Below are positions 1-8,410 of a DNA stretch of 36,882 nt, piece after piece. The notes below the pieces were generated by a model. It had not been told where the DNA came from, searched no databases, and was given only the letters and a program-made list of their open reading frames with translations. The DNA is from an uncultured Prevotella sp. (lineage in GTDB: Bacteria > Bacteroidota > Bacteroidia > Bacteroidales > Bacteroidaceae), in contig CAMAGM010000010.1 in NCBI GenBank assembly GCA_945833995.1, positions 1 to 36,882 on the forward strand. The letters are read 5' to 3'. The translations under genes were made by a program, and so were the position numbers. Within the stretch, counting starts at the first letter, position 1; each line of letters begins with the position of its first letter.

Positions 1-30
1 CCTTTAACTCCTTTAACTCCATGAACTCCA
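1..30. repeat. Partial nonamer repeat arm at window edge
   Basis: CTTTAACTC-type 9-bp units, the same unit as the right arms at 2211-2257 and 15688-15735. The rest of the element lies left of the window. The sequence from 31 to 87 shows nothing else that I recognise. Confidence 0.6.
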
Positions 31-87
31 AAGGTTTATCAAATCAGAAACTTGAGTAACTAATTTCATTAATTTACCCTGCTTCAC

Positions 88-144
88 AGCTCCTATGTCA
101 TTGGCAGCACTACGGTGTCTCCAATGGTGTGGGAGCTTTTTTTG
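88..144 (+). terminator. Rho-independent terminator of an upstream gene
   Basis: AGCTCC (88-93) pairs with GGAGCT (132-137), and an inner CATTGG pairs with CCAATG. A run of seven T follows at 137-143. It would end transcription of a plus-strand gene left of the window. An attenuator for the transporter at 283 is possible but less likely, because a promoter -7 element lies downstream at 200-207. Confidence 0.65.
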
Positions 145-199
145 CGATACAATTATAGTTAAAATTAGAAAAAGTTAGGAAAGTTTCGTGATTTTGTAG

Positions 200-207
200 T
201 ACTTTTG
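200..207 (+). promoter_or_regulatory. Promoter -7 element for Na/Pi transporter 1
   Basis: TACTTTTG matches the Bacteroidetes -7 consensus TAnnTTTG, 75 bp before the start codon at 283. No convincing -33 TTG is seen at the usual spacing, so the call rests on the -7 box alone. Confidence 0.5.
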
Positions 208-282
208 CAGCCAACAATGAAACACCTGTTACAATAGTGTTACAATTCGGTGAAATAACAGTTAAGAAACTTTCTTGAACTT

Positions 283-1992
283 ATGTCAATTTGGATATTC
301 TTCAGGCTTATAGGAGCCCTCGCCCTTCTGATGTTCGGTATGAAGTCGATGAGCGACAGTTTGCAGAAAATGGCAGGACCACAGCTCCGCCATGTGTTGG
401 GAACAATGACCACCAACCGTGTCACGGGCATCCTCTCGGGAGCGTTGATAACCGCAGCCGTGCAGTCGTCAACCGCCACCACGGTGATGACCGTGTCGTT
501 CGTCAATGCCGGTCTGCTGACCCTCGCGCAGGCAATCTCCGTAATCATGGGAGCCAACATCGGCACCACGCTCACGGCATGGATCATGTCGGCGGGCTTC
601 TCCTTCAACATCACCGATTTCGTGTGGCCAGCCTTCTTCCTTGCCATTCTGCTTATCTACAGCAAGAAGCGCAAGATATTCGGCGACTTCATCTTCGGCA
701 TCTCGTTCATGTTCCTCGGTTTGGGAACACTGCGCCAGACGGGCATCGACATGGACCTCGCCCACAACCAGCCCGTGCTCGACTTCTTCGCCAGCTTCGA
801 CCCCAACAGCTTCGTCACCACCATAACATTCCTCGTAATAGGCAGCATACTGACCATGTGCGTGCAGTCGTCGGCAGCGGTCATGGCAATAACCATGATA
901 CTCTGCTCCACCGGCGTGCTGCCCATCTATCAGGGCATAGCGCTCGTGATGGGCGAGAACATCGGCACCACGGTGACGTCGAACATTGCAGCCCTTACGG
1001 CAAACACGCAAGCCCGCCGTGCGGCTCTTGCCCACATGTTCTTCAATGTCTTCGGCGTGCTGTGGATATTGTGCGTCTTCCGTCCGTTCATCGACATGGT
1101 TTGCGGGTTCGTCAACTACGATGCCACGATGATGAAGACCGACCCCGGCTTCATCCGCAATGCCGCCAAGCTGTCGTTCGTGCTTGCCGCGTTCCACACC
1201 TCGTTCAACATAGCCAACACCACCATTCTCGTGTGGTTCATTCCGCAGATTGAGAAACTCGTGTGCAAGGTGATAAAGCCAAAGAGGAACATCGACGAGG
1301 ACGACTTCCGCCTGCGCTTCATTCAGTCGGGCATCATGAAGACCCCGGAGATCTCGGTGCTGGAGGCACAGAAGGAAATCCACTCCTTTGCCGAGCGCAT
1401 ACAGCGAATGTTCGGCATGGTGCGTGAGCTGCTTGGCGAGACCAACCAGGACAAGTTCGTGAAGCTCTTCTCGCGCATAGAGAAATATGAGGGCATTTCG
1501 GACAGCATGGAGATAGAGATAGCAAAATATCTCGACAACGTGAGCAACGCCCACCTCTCCGACGAGACGAAGGCAAAAATCCGCGCCATGCTGCGCGAGA
1601 TCTCAGAGTTGGAGAGCATCGGCGACAGCTGCTACAACCTTGCCCGCACCATAAACCGCCGCATAAGGGGCAAGGAGGACTTCACGGAGCAGCAGTATGA
1701 GCACATACACCAAATGATGGAGCTCACCGACGATGCCCTCTCGCAGATGATCATCACCCTCGTGGGCCACAAGGCAGACAACGACGCCAACCGCTCGTTC
1801 AACATCGAGAACGAGATAAACAACTACAGGAATCAGCTAAGGAGTCAGAACATCAACGACGTCAACAACCATCTCTACACCTACGCCATAGGAACAATGT
1901 ATATGGACATCATACAGGAGTGTGAGAAACTCGGCGACTACGTTGTCAACGTCGTTGAGGCACGCATGGGAGTAAGGAAGTTGAAGAGTTGA
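283..1992 (+). CDS. Na+/phosphate cotransporter family protein (NptA type, PhoU-like tail), copy 1
   Basis: Predicted inner-membrane sodium-dependent phosphate importer of 569 aa. The N-terminal half has about eight hydrophobic segments and the two inverted QSS repeats typical of Na/Pi-cotransporters (AAVQSSTATTVMTVSF near residue 60 and MCVQSSAAVMAIT near 190). Each is followed by a G-x-N-I-G-T-T loop (GANIGTTLTAW, GENIGTTVTSN). From about residue 345 the protein is soluble and helical and resembles PhoU, as is usual for the bacterial NptA/YjbB family. The start MSIWIFF is shared with the paralogue at 12149-13843. The gene is monocistronic, and its stop codon lies in a hairpin (1986-2013). 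The transported ion is inferred from the family only. Confidence 0.9.
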   Translation: MSIWIFFRLIGALALLMFGMKSMSDSLQKMAGPQLRHVLGTMTTNRVTGILSGALITAAVQSSTATTVMTVSFVNAGLLTLAQAISVIMGANIGTTLTAWIMSAGFSFNITDFVWPAFFLAILLIYSKKRKIFGDFIFGISFMFLGLGTLRQTGIDMDLAHNQPVLDFFASFDPNSFVTTITFLVIGSILTMCVQSSAAVMAITMILCSTGVLPIYQGIALVMGENIGTTVTSNIAALTANTQARRAALAHMFFNVFGVLWILCVFRPFIDMVCGFVNYDATMMKTDPGFIRNAAKLSFVLAAFHTSFNIANTTILVWFIPQIEKLVCKVIKPKRNIDEDDFRLRFIQSGIMKTPEISVLEAQKEIHSFAERIQRMFGMVRELLGETNQDKFVKLFSRIEKYEGISDSMEIEIAKYLDNVSNAHLSDETKAKIRAMLREISELESIGDSCYNLARTINRRIRGKEDFTEQQYEHIHQMMELTDDALSQMIITLVGHKADNDANRSFNIENEINNYRNQLRSQNINDVNNHLYTYAIGTMYMDIIQECEKLGDYVVNVVEARMGVRKLKS

Positions 1993-2013
1993 ATGACAAG
2001 CCCCATTCAACTC
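1986..2013 (+). terminator. Hairpin overlapping the stop codon of transporter 1
   Basis: GAGTTGAATG (1986-1995) and CATTCAACTC (2004-2013) form a perfect 10-bp stem with an 8-nt loop. The TGA stop codon (1990-1992) is inside the left arm. No strong T-run follows directly, so it may protect the 3' end rather than terminate. Confidence 0.5.
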
Positions 2014-2029
2014 CCCTTATTGTAATGTT

Positions 2030-2090
2030 GCCTTTGCGCCCACTGTGAGCGCAAAGGCAGATGCGAAGAGCATCGTTGCTATATTTTTTC
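2030..2090 (+). terminator. Strong stem-loop plus T-tract between convergent genes
   Basis: GCCTTTGCGC (2030-2039) pairs perfectly with GCGCAAAGGC (2049-2058). A second small stem, GATGC/GCATC, follows at 2060-2074, and a T-rich tract lies near 2080-2090. It is placed as a terminator for transporter 1. Confidence 0.6.
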
Positions 2091-2124
2091 TCTTAAGTAG
2101 TTTTTTAGGGTTCGTATATTATTA

Positions 2125-2257
2125 GGAGTTAAAGGAGTTAAGGGAGTTAAAGGAGTTAAAGACAATAGTTAATTTGCTTCCTTCGGGAGTTATCAAGGCT
2201 CAAACATACGTCTTTAACTCCTTTAACTCCTTTAACTCCCTTAACTCCTTTAACTCC
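2125..2257. repeat. Inverted nonamer-repeat element (GGAGTTAAA arms), copy E
   Basis: Four 9-bp units GGAGTTAAA/G ending in GAC (2125-2163) face five complementary units starting with GTC (2210-2257). Between them is a core of 46 nt (52 counting GAC/GTC). The core start, GACAATAGTTAA, resembles the core of the element at 15612-15735 read on the minus strand (GACATTAGTTAA). The element lies between convergent genes and could form a long hairpin in either transcript. Confidence 0.85.
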
Positions 2258-2280
2258 CCACTTCCGAAAGTTGAGTGTTT

Positions 2281-3429
2281 TTATTTTCCGAACAGTTCGT
2301 CAAGGTAGGTGTAGAAAGCGGGATCCTCGCCAACTACGATCTTCGCAATAGTTCCGTCGGGAGCCACCACGATTTTTGTTGGATAGCCCTTTACGGCATA
2401 GCGCTGTGGCGTAGCGTCCTTCGTCTCGTTCTTCACGTTTATCCATGGCAACTCGTTGTCAGCCACTGCCTTCTTCCATTTCTGCTCAGAGTCGTTGCAG
2501 TCGATGCCCACAATCTCAAACTTGCCACGATATTTCTCGTAGTATTTCTTCATGTCGGGCATTCCCTTTATGCACCATCCGCACCACGAGCCCCAGAAGT
2601 CGAGGATGACGTATTTCCCGCGCAGCGACGAGAGAGTGAAGGGCTTGCCGTTGAGGTCGTTGAGTGTGAAGTCGGGAGCCATCTTTCCTTCTGCCACGCT
2701 CTTCTCAGCCTCTTTCTGCTTCTTCTCGGCTTCCATGCGGTTAAGAGCCGCGTCGATGGCAGGTTTCATGCGCCCTTCCTTTGCCTTGGGCGATAGGAGT
2801 TTCAAGTAGTCGTCAAGATATTCGGTCTGAATGGACGATGCGAGCAGAGCCGTTGTTTCCTTGTCGGGGTTCTTTCGGGCATAGTCGAATATTTGATCCA
2901 TCATTTTCTTTCCAGCCTCTTCTATTGTTTTTTGATATGCCTCGCCAGCCTTTTCCCTTTTCAGCGAGTCCTTTGCCGCTGCGGAGTAGCTTTCTGTAGC
3001 ATTGAGCATAGCCTTGTTGAATGACATTATGATGTCGTTTATTGGAGCATAATCCTGATAGAAGCCTGTTCCCTTTACGGTTGCCTGCATCACGGTGCCA
3101 CTCACTTCCACGTTCTCGTCTGGAATGGCAGGTATTGACAACGTCTGCATCATCATTTGTCCTTGCTGCTGTGTGAACGGACGGTAGAGGATGAGCGTCT
3201 TTGGCTTGTCCAAGTTGATGCTGTATTCAAACTTTCCGCCATCGGTCACGAGGTCGGCGAGCTTCGTCATGCTTTGCTCACCCAGTTCCACACTTGCAAT
3301 CACCACCGTGTCCTTCACGTCGGTGAGATGACCTTTGATTGTAAATTCGCCCGTTTTTTGGGCACACGATGCGGCAGCCCCCACAAGAAGGGCCACCGCT
3401 GCAATAGAGAGAGTTTTCTTATTCCTCAT
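2281..3429 (-). CDS. TlpA-like thiol-disulfide oxidoreductase lipoprotein with DUF4369 domain
   Basis: Predicted periplasm-facing thioredoxin-fold protein of 382 aa. The signal peptide ends in AAASC (Cys22), consistent with lipidation. Residues 27-120 look like DUF4369 (GEFTIKGHL...), followed by a charged helical linker to about 245. A TlpA/AhpC-type thioredoxin domain with the active site CGWC at 283-286 (FWGSWCGWC) and the cis-Pro at P350 (GYPTK) follows. It is the last gene of the 649aa-SusC-SusD-TlpA operon, and its start overlaps the end of the SusD gene by 11 bp, suggesting translational coupling. The role is inferred to be thiol reduction linked to the imported ligand or the transporter; the substrate is unknown. 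Confidence 0.88.
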   Translation of the reverse strand: MRNKKTLSIAAVALLVGAAASCAQKTGEFTIKGHLTDVKDTVVIASVELGEQSMTKLADLVTDGGKFEYSINLDKPKTLILYRPFTQQQGQMMMQTLSIPAIPDENVEVSGTVMQATVKGTGFYQDYAPINDIIMSFNKAMLNATESYSAAAKDSLKREKAGEAYQKTIEEAGKKMMDQIFDYARKNPDKETTALLASSIQTEYLDDYLKLLSPKAKEGRMKPAIDAALNRMEAEKKQKEAEKSVAEGKMAPDFTLNDLNGKPFTLSSLRGKYVILDFWGSWCGWCIKGMPDMKKYYEKYRGKFEIVGIDCNDSEQKWKKAVADNELPWINVKNETKDATPQRYAVKGYPTKIVVAPDGTIAKIVVGEDPAFYTYLDELFGK

Positions 3430-4873
3430 AGTTGTGTTTTGTTATGTTTGGATTGTTGTTGAGCACGCTCTGAGGGAATGGGAATATCCATAGCTTCGAG
3501 TCAGGCTTAAGCGAGTAGGTCTGTCCGCCTATGGTGCGTGTGTATGTGGCTTCCCAACCGTTGATCTTGTTCCAGCGCTTCTTGGCTATGAAGAGGTCAA
3601 CGGAGAAGAGCAGTTCGTTGCTCGTCACCTGCTTCACGTGCTCACGAGCCTCGTCGGCTGTCTTCACGTTGCCCTGCAGAGGCTGATAGACGTCGGGCGA
3701 GATGCGGTTCACGCGCACCTTGTCGAGCCATTCCATCGACGCGTCGATGTTGCCCTTGTGCAGCTCACACTCGGCGGCAATGAGATACATCTGAGGCGAG
3801 CGCAGTCCGCCGTCGTTCCAATAGGAGAAGTCGTAGGTCATGGTCCAGCCAGCCTCGCCTATCATCGACATGGAGGCATCCATCATGTAGTCGTACATCA
3901 TGTTCATGCTGCTTATTCTCCTGTAGGCATGTCCCTCCTCAAGATAGTTGAACGAGTTGGGGTTGATGCTGTTGAAATACTCCAAGGTGCTGTTTTGGAA
4001 ATAGTCCTCGTCGGTTCCCTTCTTTCCGCGGTCTATAATGTCGTAGGTTCCGCCAATGAAATATCCCATCGTGGTTCCGTGATAGTTGTTGTTGTAGTCG
4101 TTCACGGTTCCGTTGATGGCGAGAGCCTGCTTTGCCTCAGCCTCCGCCTCGTCCCATTTCTGCATGCTCAGCAGGGCCTCTGCCTTCACGGCGTGTGGGC
4201 AAGCACTGTTCATGCGCATCTTGTTCACCGCCTGTGGCTGCAGTCCGCCAGTGGCTATAGCCTCGTCGCAGTCGGCAATGATCCTGTCATACACCTCCTG
4301 CACCGTGCTCTTCGGCTGTGGCACGGTGATGTCGATGTCCTCTGTCATGATGATGATTCCTGGGTCCTGTGCCGCTGTGGCAGGAGTGTAAGCCTTGGCA
4401 AACTTGTTTACGAGCATATACATTGCCCATGCCCTCAGCGTGAGAGCCTCTGAGCGCAACATTCGCTTTGCGCTCTCGCTGCCCTCGGCTGCATCCACCT
4501 GCTTGAGTATAGGGTTAGCTATCTTGCCTACCATCTCATAATAGTAGCTATAGTCGTTGTCGCTTGCCGTCAGCTCCGCCATCTTGTCGATGTTTGCCTC
4601 GTCCCAAGTCCACATTATCACGCTGCGCGACTTCGTTGGCTTGCTTATCTCGTTGACAAGTGGCGAATAGGCGTAAATCATGTCGCCTGCCATAACCCTC
4701 ATGTCGGAATTTCCTCCTGAGTATTCGTAGTTGAGCAGCATCTCAAGCTGGTCGGTGGTGGAGAGCAGGTTCTTGCCCTTTGGCTGCAGGTCGGTGAAGT
4801 CCTCACACGACACAGTCAGTGCCAGTGTGGCTGCCGCCATTAATGTTCCATATATAGTTTTTTTCATGTCCAT
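3419..4873 (-). CDS. SusD/RagB-like outer-membrane lipoprotein
   Basis: Ligand-capturing surface lipoprotein of 484 aa that should act as the lid of the SusC transporter at 4883-8386. The signal peptide ends in LTVSC (lipobox). A SusD-type TPR region follows (SEALTLRAWAMYMLVNKFAKAY near 145-165, HAVKAEALLSMQKW near 210). The C-terminus has the usual family ending (LKPDSKLWIFPFPQSVLNNNPN). SusC lies 9 bp upstream and the TlpA-like gene overlaps downstream. Two start codons are possible (MDMKK at 4873, or MKK 6 bp later). The family is clear, but the ligand cannot be read from the sequence. The neighbours include no glycosidase, so a carbohydrate ligand is not implied. Confidence 0.92.
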   Translation of the reverse strand: MDMKKTIYGTLMAAATLALTVSCEDFTDLQPKGKNLLSTTDQLEMLLNYEYSGGNSDMRVMAGDMIYAYSPLVNEISKPTKSRSVIMWTWDEANIDKMAELTASDNDYSYYYEMVGKIANPILKQVDAAEGSESAKRMLRSEALTLRAWAMYMLVNKFAKAYTPATAAQDPGIIIMTEDIDITVPQPKSTVQEVYDRIIADCDEAIATGGLQPQAVNKMRMNSACPHAVKAEALLSMQKWDEAEAEAKQALAINGTVNDYNNNYHGTTMGYFIGGTYDIIDRGKKGTDEDYFQNSTLEYFNSINPNSFNYLEEGHAYRRISSMNMMYDYMMDASMSMIGEAGWTMTYDFSYWNDGGLRSPQMYLIAAECELHKGNIDASMEWLDKVRVNRISPDVYQPLQGNVKTADEAREHVKQVTSNELLFSVDLFIAKKRWNKINGWEATYTRTIGGQTYSLKPDSKLWIFPFPQSVLNNNPNITKHNYEE

Positions 4874-4882
4874 ATTTTGAGT

Positions 4883-7800
4883 TTAGAAGTTTACATTGAG
4901 TCCGAAAATGAATGAGCTTGGATTGCGCAGTCCGAGAGTCTCGGGATCGACGTTCACGTCGTTCTTCACCCAGAGATATTTCGGGTTGTCAATCTGGAAG
5001 CGCAGTGCGAGGCGGTTGATGCCCAGTCGGCTTATCAACTGCGACGGGAAGTCGTAGCCCAGCACGATGTTGCGGATCTTGAGGAAGTCGGCATCCTGCA
5101 CATAGATGTTTCCGTAGGTTGACTCTGAGCCAATAGAAGTGGATGCATATCGTCCGATACCTGGTGTGTTTGTCGGATTCTCCGGTGTCCATGCATTGAG
5201 GAAATAGCTTGCTAATGCAGTTGTTGGTACGCCGAATGTCTCACTCTCCTGCAGCACACGCATCTTGTGTCCGCCGTAGTATGCCATAAGAATGCTAAGC
5301 GAGAAACCGTTCCAGCGCACGGAGTTGTCCATACCCATGATTATCTTTGGCTCTGCCTGACCAGAATATTCCATGATGTCAACGCTTGCTCCCGATGCAG
5401 AGTGCTTCTTGTTGTCGTCCTCTACATACCAAAGGGTCTGTCCCTTCTCGCCTTCCTGGTCGCTGATGCCGGCGAAGCGGTAAGACCACATTGCGCTTGA
5501 GGCGTAGCCCTCAACGTAAGGATTGCTGATGAGCTGATAGGCTCGTGTAGAGGGGTTCTCAACGCTCGTCACCTTGTTGCTGTTGTGCGAGAGGGTGAAG
5601 TTGGTAGTCCATGCCCAGCCCTTGCGGCTCTTGGCGCGCAGCCAGTCGTAGGTGAGCTGCAGCTCAATGCCTCGGTTGCGCATCGATGCCATGTTGACGA
5701 ACATTGATGAGAAACCTGTAGTTGGGTCGAGCGTGAGGTTTGAGAATATGTCCTTGCCCTCACGGTTGTAGTAGTCGAGCGAACCGCGCAGGCGGCTGTT
5801 GAGGAAGGCGTAGTCGATACCGATGTTTATTGTTCGGCTCTGCTCCCATTTCAGATTGGGGTTTGCAGGGCTTTGTATCTCGCCCATAGGCAGGTTGGTG
5901 TCGCTGTTGAGGTCGCCCGACGTTGCGGTCATGTAGCTTGTAGCTCCCTGGTAGATGTTACCAGTCACACCATAGCTGGCGCGCAGCTTGAGGAAGTTTA
6001 TCCATTTCGCGTCCTCCATGAACTTCTCGTTGTGGATGAGCCAGCCAGCACCTACTGACCACAGCGGCTTGCCACGGAACTTGGCGTTGAGGCCATAGAC
6101 GTCGGCATAGTCCTTACGGAACGAGCCAAACAGGTTGTACTTGTTGTCGTATGTATAAGTAAGGTTGAAATAGCCAGAGGCATACTTGTGGTGAGTGTCG
6201 GTGACAACGCCCATAGCGTCGCGCAGATATGGGTTGAACACGAACTGCGCGGCAGGATAACCGCCTGACGCGCCGAAGAAATAAGGGGCGTTGGTCATGG
6301 TGCTCATGGTGCCGAAGTCAACGGTGTGTGTCGCGCTCGACTGCAGCTGGTCGTCGTAGCCAAGGGCAAGGGCCTTGCTGCCGTTGAGTTTTGTCTCGCG
6401 GAACTCAAGACCCGCGATGGCGTTGATGTCGTGCTTGCCAAAGGTTTTCACATAGCTCAGTTGTCCGCGGGCTGTCCAATAGCGTCCGTCGGTGTTGGTG
6501 GTCTGCAGGTAGCCTCCGGTCTTTGGCACCATGGTGGTGAAGTTGCCCTCAGCGTCTTTAGAGCCGTAGGCGTTGCGCATGGTGCGCATCATGTGGCTGT
6601 CCTGTGTGGCATACCATTCGGCAGTAGAGTGGTCGCTCTCATAGACGAACTGTGCGTTGGCGGTCAGTCCGTCGATGATCTTGAACAGCAGCTCGCCGTG
6701 GTAGCGCATATACTGGCGGCGGGTTGTGTTGGTGTTCTTGTAGTATTCGGCGACGGGGTTGCTGCTCATGTCCTCAAATCCGTCCTCGAAGGTCATGTAG
6801 TCGTTTCCGTCATACCAGTAGTGCTGTCCCCTCACGCTGCCGTCGGCATTGTAGAAAGGCATGTAGGCTGGTTGTGCCCAAATGTCGGCATAGGAGCCGT
6901 TGTAGTCGTAGCCTGCCTCGCGCTTCTTGCCGTAGATGCCGTTCACCGACACGGTTGCCGTGAGCCATCTCGAAAGGTCGAACGAGCCTTTGTACTGGAG
7001 GTTGAACTGGTTGTTGAAATGGTTGATGAGTCCTGAGTTGTCATACTTGTAGTTCACCGTGAGGTTGTTGCGGAACTTGTCTGAGCGTCCGCGCAGCGAG
7101 AGGTTGTACTGCTGCATCACGTGCTGCTTATAAACGGCGTCGGCAAAGTCGCGTGCGTAGTTGTTCTTCTTCAGGTTTGCCAACTGGCTCTGCAGCTCGG
7201 CGTCGGTAATGTTGCCAAGTGCCTTTTGGTAGTAGGCGTACTGTATCGGCGTAATCATCGACGTTCCGTTTGAAATGCTGCTGGCTGTTGACTTCAGTGG
7301 GTCTGCCACCTCGCCGTCGTTGTTGAAAAAATAGTAGTCCCAGTAGTTAGCCTCGGTATCTACCTGCTGCGATGGTGTCATGTAGAAGTTGTCGGAATAA
7401 TCTACGTTCTTGTTCTCATACACTGTGAGGTTTGCCGAGAAGTCGATGTCAACCTTTCCCGCTTTCTTGGCGTTCTTCGTGGTGATGACGATCACACCGT
7501 TTGAGGCGCGCGCACCGTAGATGGCGTTTGCGGCTGCGTCCTTCAGCACGTTGACGCTCTCTATGTCGTAGGGGTTGAGGTCGTCTATCGAGCCTTCTAT
7601 TGGCAGACCATCCACTACGAGCAGTGGCGAGGTCTCGGCATAGAGCGACGACGTACCGCGGATGGTCATCTTGCCGTTGTAGGTGGAGAGACCAGCCACG
7701 CGGCCCTCAAGGTTGTCCATGATGTTGGCTGTATAGCGCTCGTCGAGCTTCGATGCGGTGATGGTAGTTACCGAGCCCGTCATCTTCGGTTTCGATATTT

Positions 7801-8386
7801 CCTGATAACCTGTCACCACCACTTCCTCAAGCATGAGGTCGGTCTGCATCTGCACGTTGCGCTTCAGTGCGGCTGTGCCTTTTGGCAGGTGTACCTCGGA
7901 GGTGAGCGAGCCGATGAAACTCATCCTCAGCGTGCAGGCGCTTGTTGGCACGTCGAGCTGATAGAAGCCGTCGTTGTTGGTGATGGTACACACCTTGGAG
8001 TCGCCAATGCAGATGGTTACGCCAATGAGTGCCTCGCCGTTCTCGTCGGTCACGTAGCCCGACACACGTCTTGTCCTCGTGTTAGTGGGCTTGCGGTTCT
8101 GCTTCGTGACGTTGACTATCTTTCCCTTCACGGTGTAGTCAAGCGGTTTGTCCTTCAGGAGGAACACCATCACGTCGTTGATTGTTGCCTTGTTCACATC
8201 GCCAGTAACTGTGTATTGGCTTACGTCGTTGTAGGCAAACACGAACTTGTAGTCAGTAGCCTTCTCGATTTTCTTGAATGCCGAAGGCAAACTCTCGTTC
8301 TTGAACTTCATGGAAATGCCCTGTGCCATGGTCGTCATGCAGACGAGCAATGCGACGAGCAATCCAACAATTCTTTTCTCTCTCAT
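4883..8386 (-). CDS. SusC/RagA TonB-dependent transporter with N-terminal STN signalling domain
   Basis: Outer-membrane active importer of 1167 aa. Signal peptide MREKRIV...TTMA is cut near residue 21. An STN (secretin/TonB short N-terminal) domain spans about 24-95. A carboxypeptidase-regulatory-like beta-sandwich runs from about 107 to 188 (VSGYVTDENGEALIGVTI). A TonB-box-like EEVVVTGY sits at 187-194. The plug is at about 195-305 (RGTSSLYAETSPLLVVDGLP; GARASNGVIVITTK), and a 22-strand barrel should follow up to the terminal Phe (NVNF). STN domains pass ligand status to a FecR anti-sigma factor, and such a pair is encoded divergently at 10493-12062. That makes autoregulation of this operon likely (inference). 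Confidence 0.95.
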   Translation of the reverse strand: MREKRIVGLLVALLVCMTTMAQGISMKFKNESLPSAFKKIEKATDYKFVFAYNDVSQYTVTGDVNKATINDVMVFLLKDKPLDYTVKGKIVNVTKQNRKPTNTRTRRVSGYVTDENGEALIGVTICIGDSKVCTITNNDGFYQLDVPTSACTLRMSFIGSLTSEVHLPKGTAALKRNVQMQTDLMLEEVVVTGYQEISKPKMTGSVTTITASKLDERYTANIMDNLEGRVAGLSTYNGKMTIRGTSSLYAETSPLLVVDGLPIEGSIDDLNPYDIESVNVLKDAAANAIYGARASNGVIVITTKNAKKAGKVDIDFSANLTVYENKNVDYSDNFYMTPSQQVDTEANYWDYYFFNNDGEVADPLKSTASSISNGTSMITPIQYAYYQKALGNITDAELQSQLANLKKNNYARDFADAVYKQHVMQQYNLSLRGRSDKFRNNLTVNYKYDNSGLINHFNNQFNLQYKGSFDLSRWLTATVSVNGIYGKKREAGYDYNGSYADIWAQPAYMPFYNADGSVRGQHYWYDGNDYMTFEDGFEDMSSNPVAEYYKNTNTTRRQYMRYHGELLFKIIDGLTANAQFVYESDHSTAEWYATQDSHMMRTMRNAYGSKDAEGNFTTMVPKTGGYLQTTNTDGRYWTARGQLSYVKTFGKHDINAIAGLEFRETKLNGSKALALGYDDQLQSSATHTVDFGTMSTMTNAPYFFGASGGYPAAQFVFNPYLRDAMGVVTDTHHKYASGYFNLTYTYDNKYNLFGSFRKDYADVYGLNAKFRGKPLWSVGAGWLIHNEKFMEDAKWINFLKLRASYGVTGNIYQGATSYMTATSGDLNSDTNLPMGEIQSPANPNLKWEQSRTINIGIDYAFLNSRLRGSLDYYNREGKDIFSNLTLDPTTGFSSMFVNMASMRNRGIELQLTYDWLRAKSRKGWAWTTNFTLSHNSNKVTSVENPSTRAYQLISNPYVEGYASSAMWSYRFAGISDQEGEKGQTLWYVEDDNKKHSASGASVDIMEYSGQAEPKIIMGMDNSVRWNGFSLSILMAYYGGHKMRVLQESETFGVPTTALASYFLNAWTPENPTNTPGIGRYASTSIGSESTYGNIYVQDADFLKIRNIVLGYDFPSQLISRLGINRLALRFQIDNPKYLWVKNDVNVDPETLGLRNPSSFIFGLNVNF

Positions 8387-8410
8387 AAATTGCTATTTTT
8401 TTTATTGTTG

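Noticed and set aside
88..144. Riboswitch or T-box upstream of the first transporter
   Set aside because: A simple stem with a T-run, and a promoter -7 box lies downstream, so it fits a terminator of an earlier gene better. No known riboswitch core seen.
291..1253. Overlapping plus-strand frame of 320 codons rich in His and Arg
   Set aside because: A +2-frame shadow of the Na/Pi transporter gene; the real frame has the QSS repeats and a PhoU-like tail.
1993..2280. tRNA or small RNA gene in the gap between convergent genes
   Set aside because: Only hairpins and the nonamer repeat are visible; no cloverleaf and no promoter.
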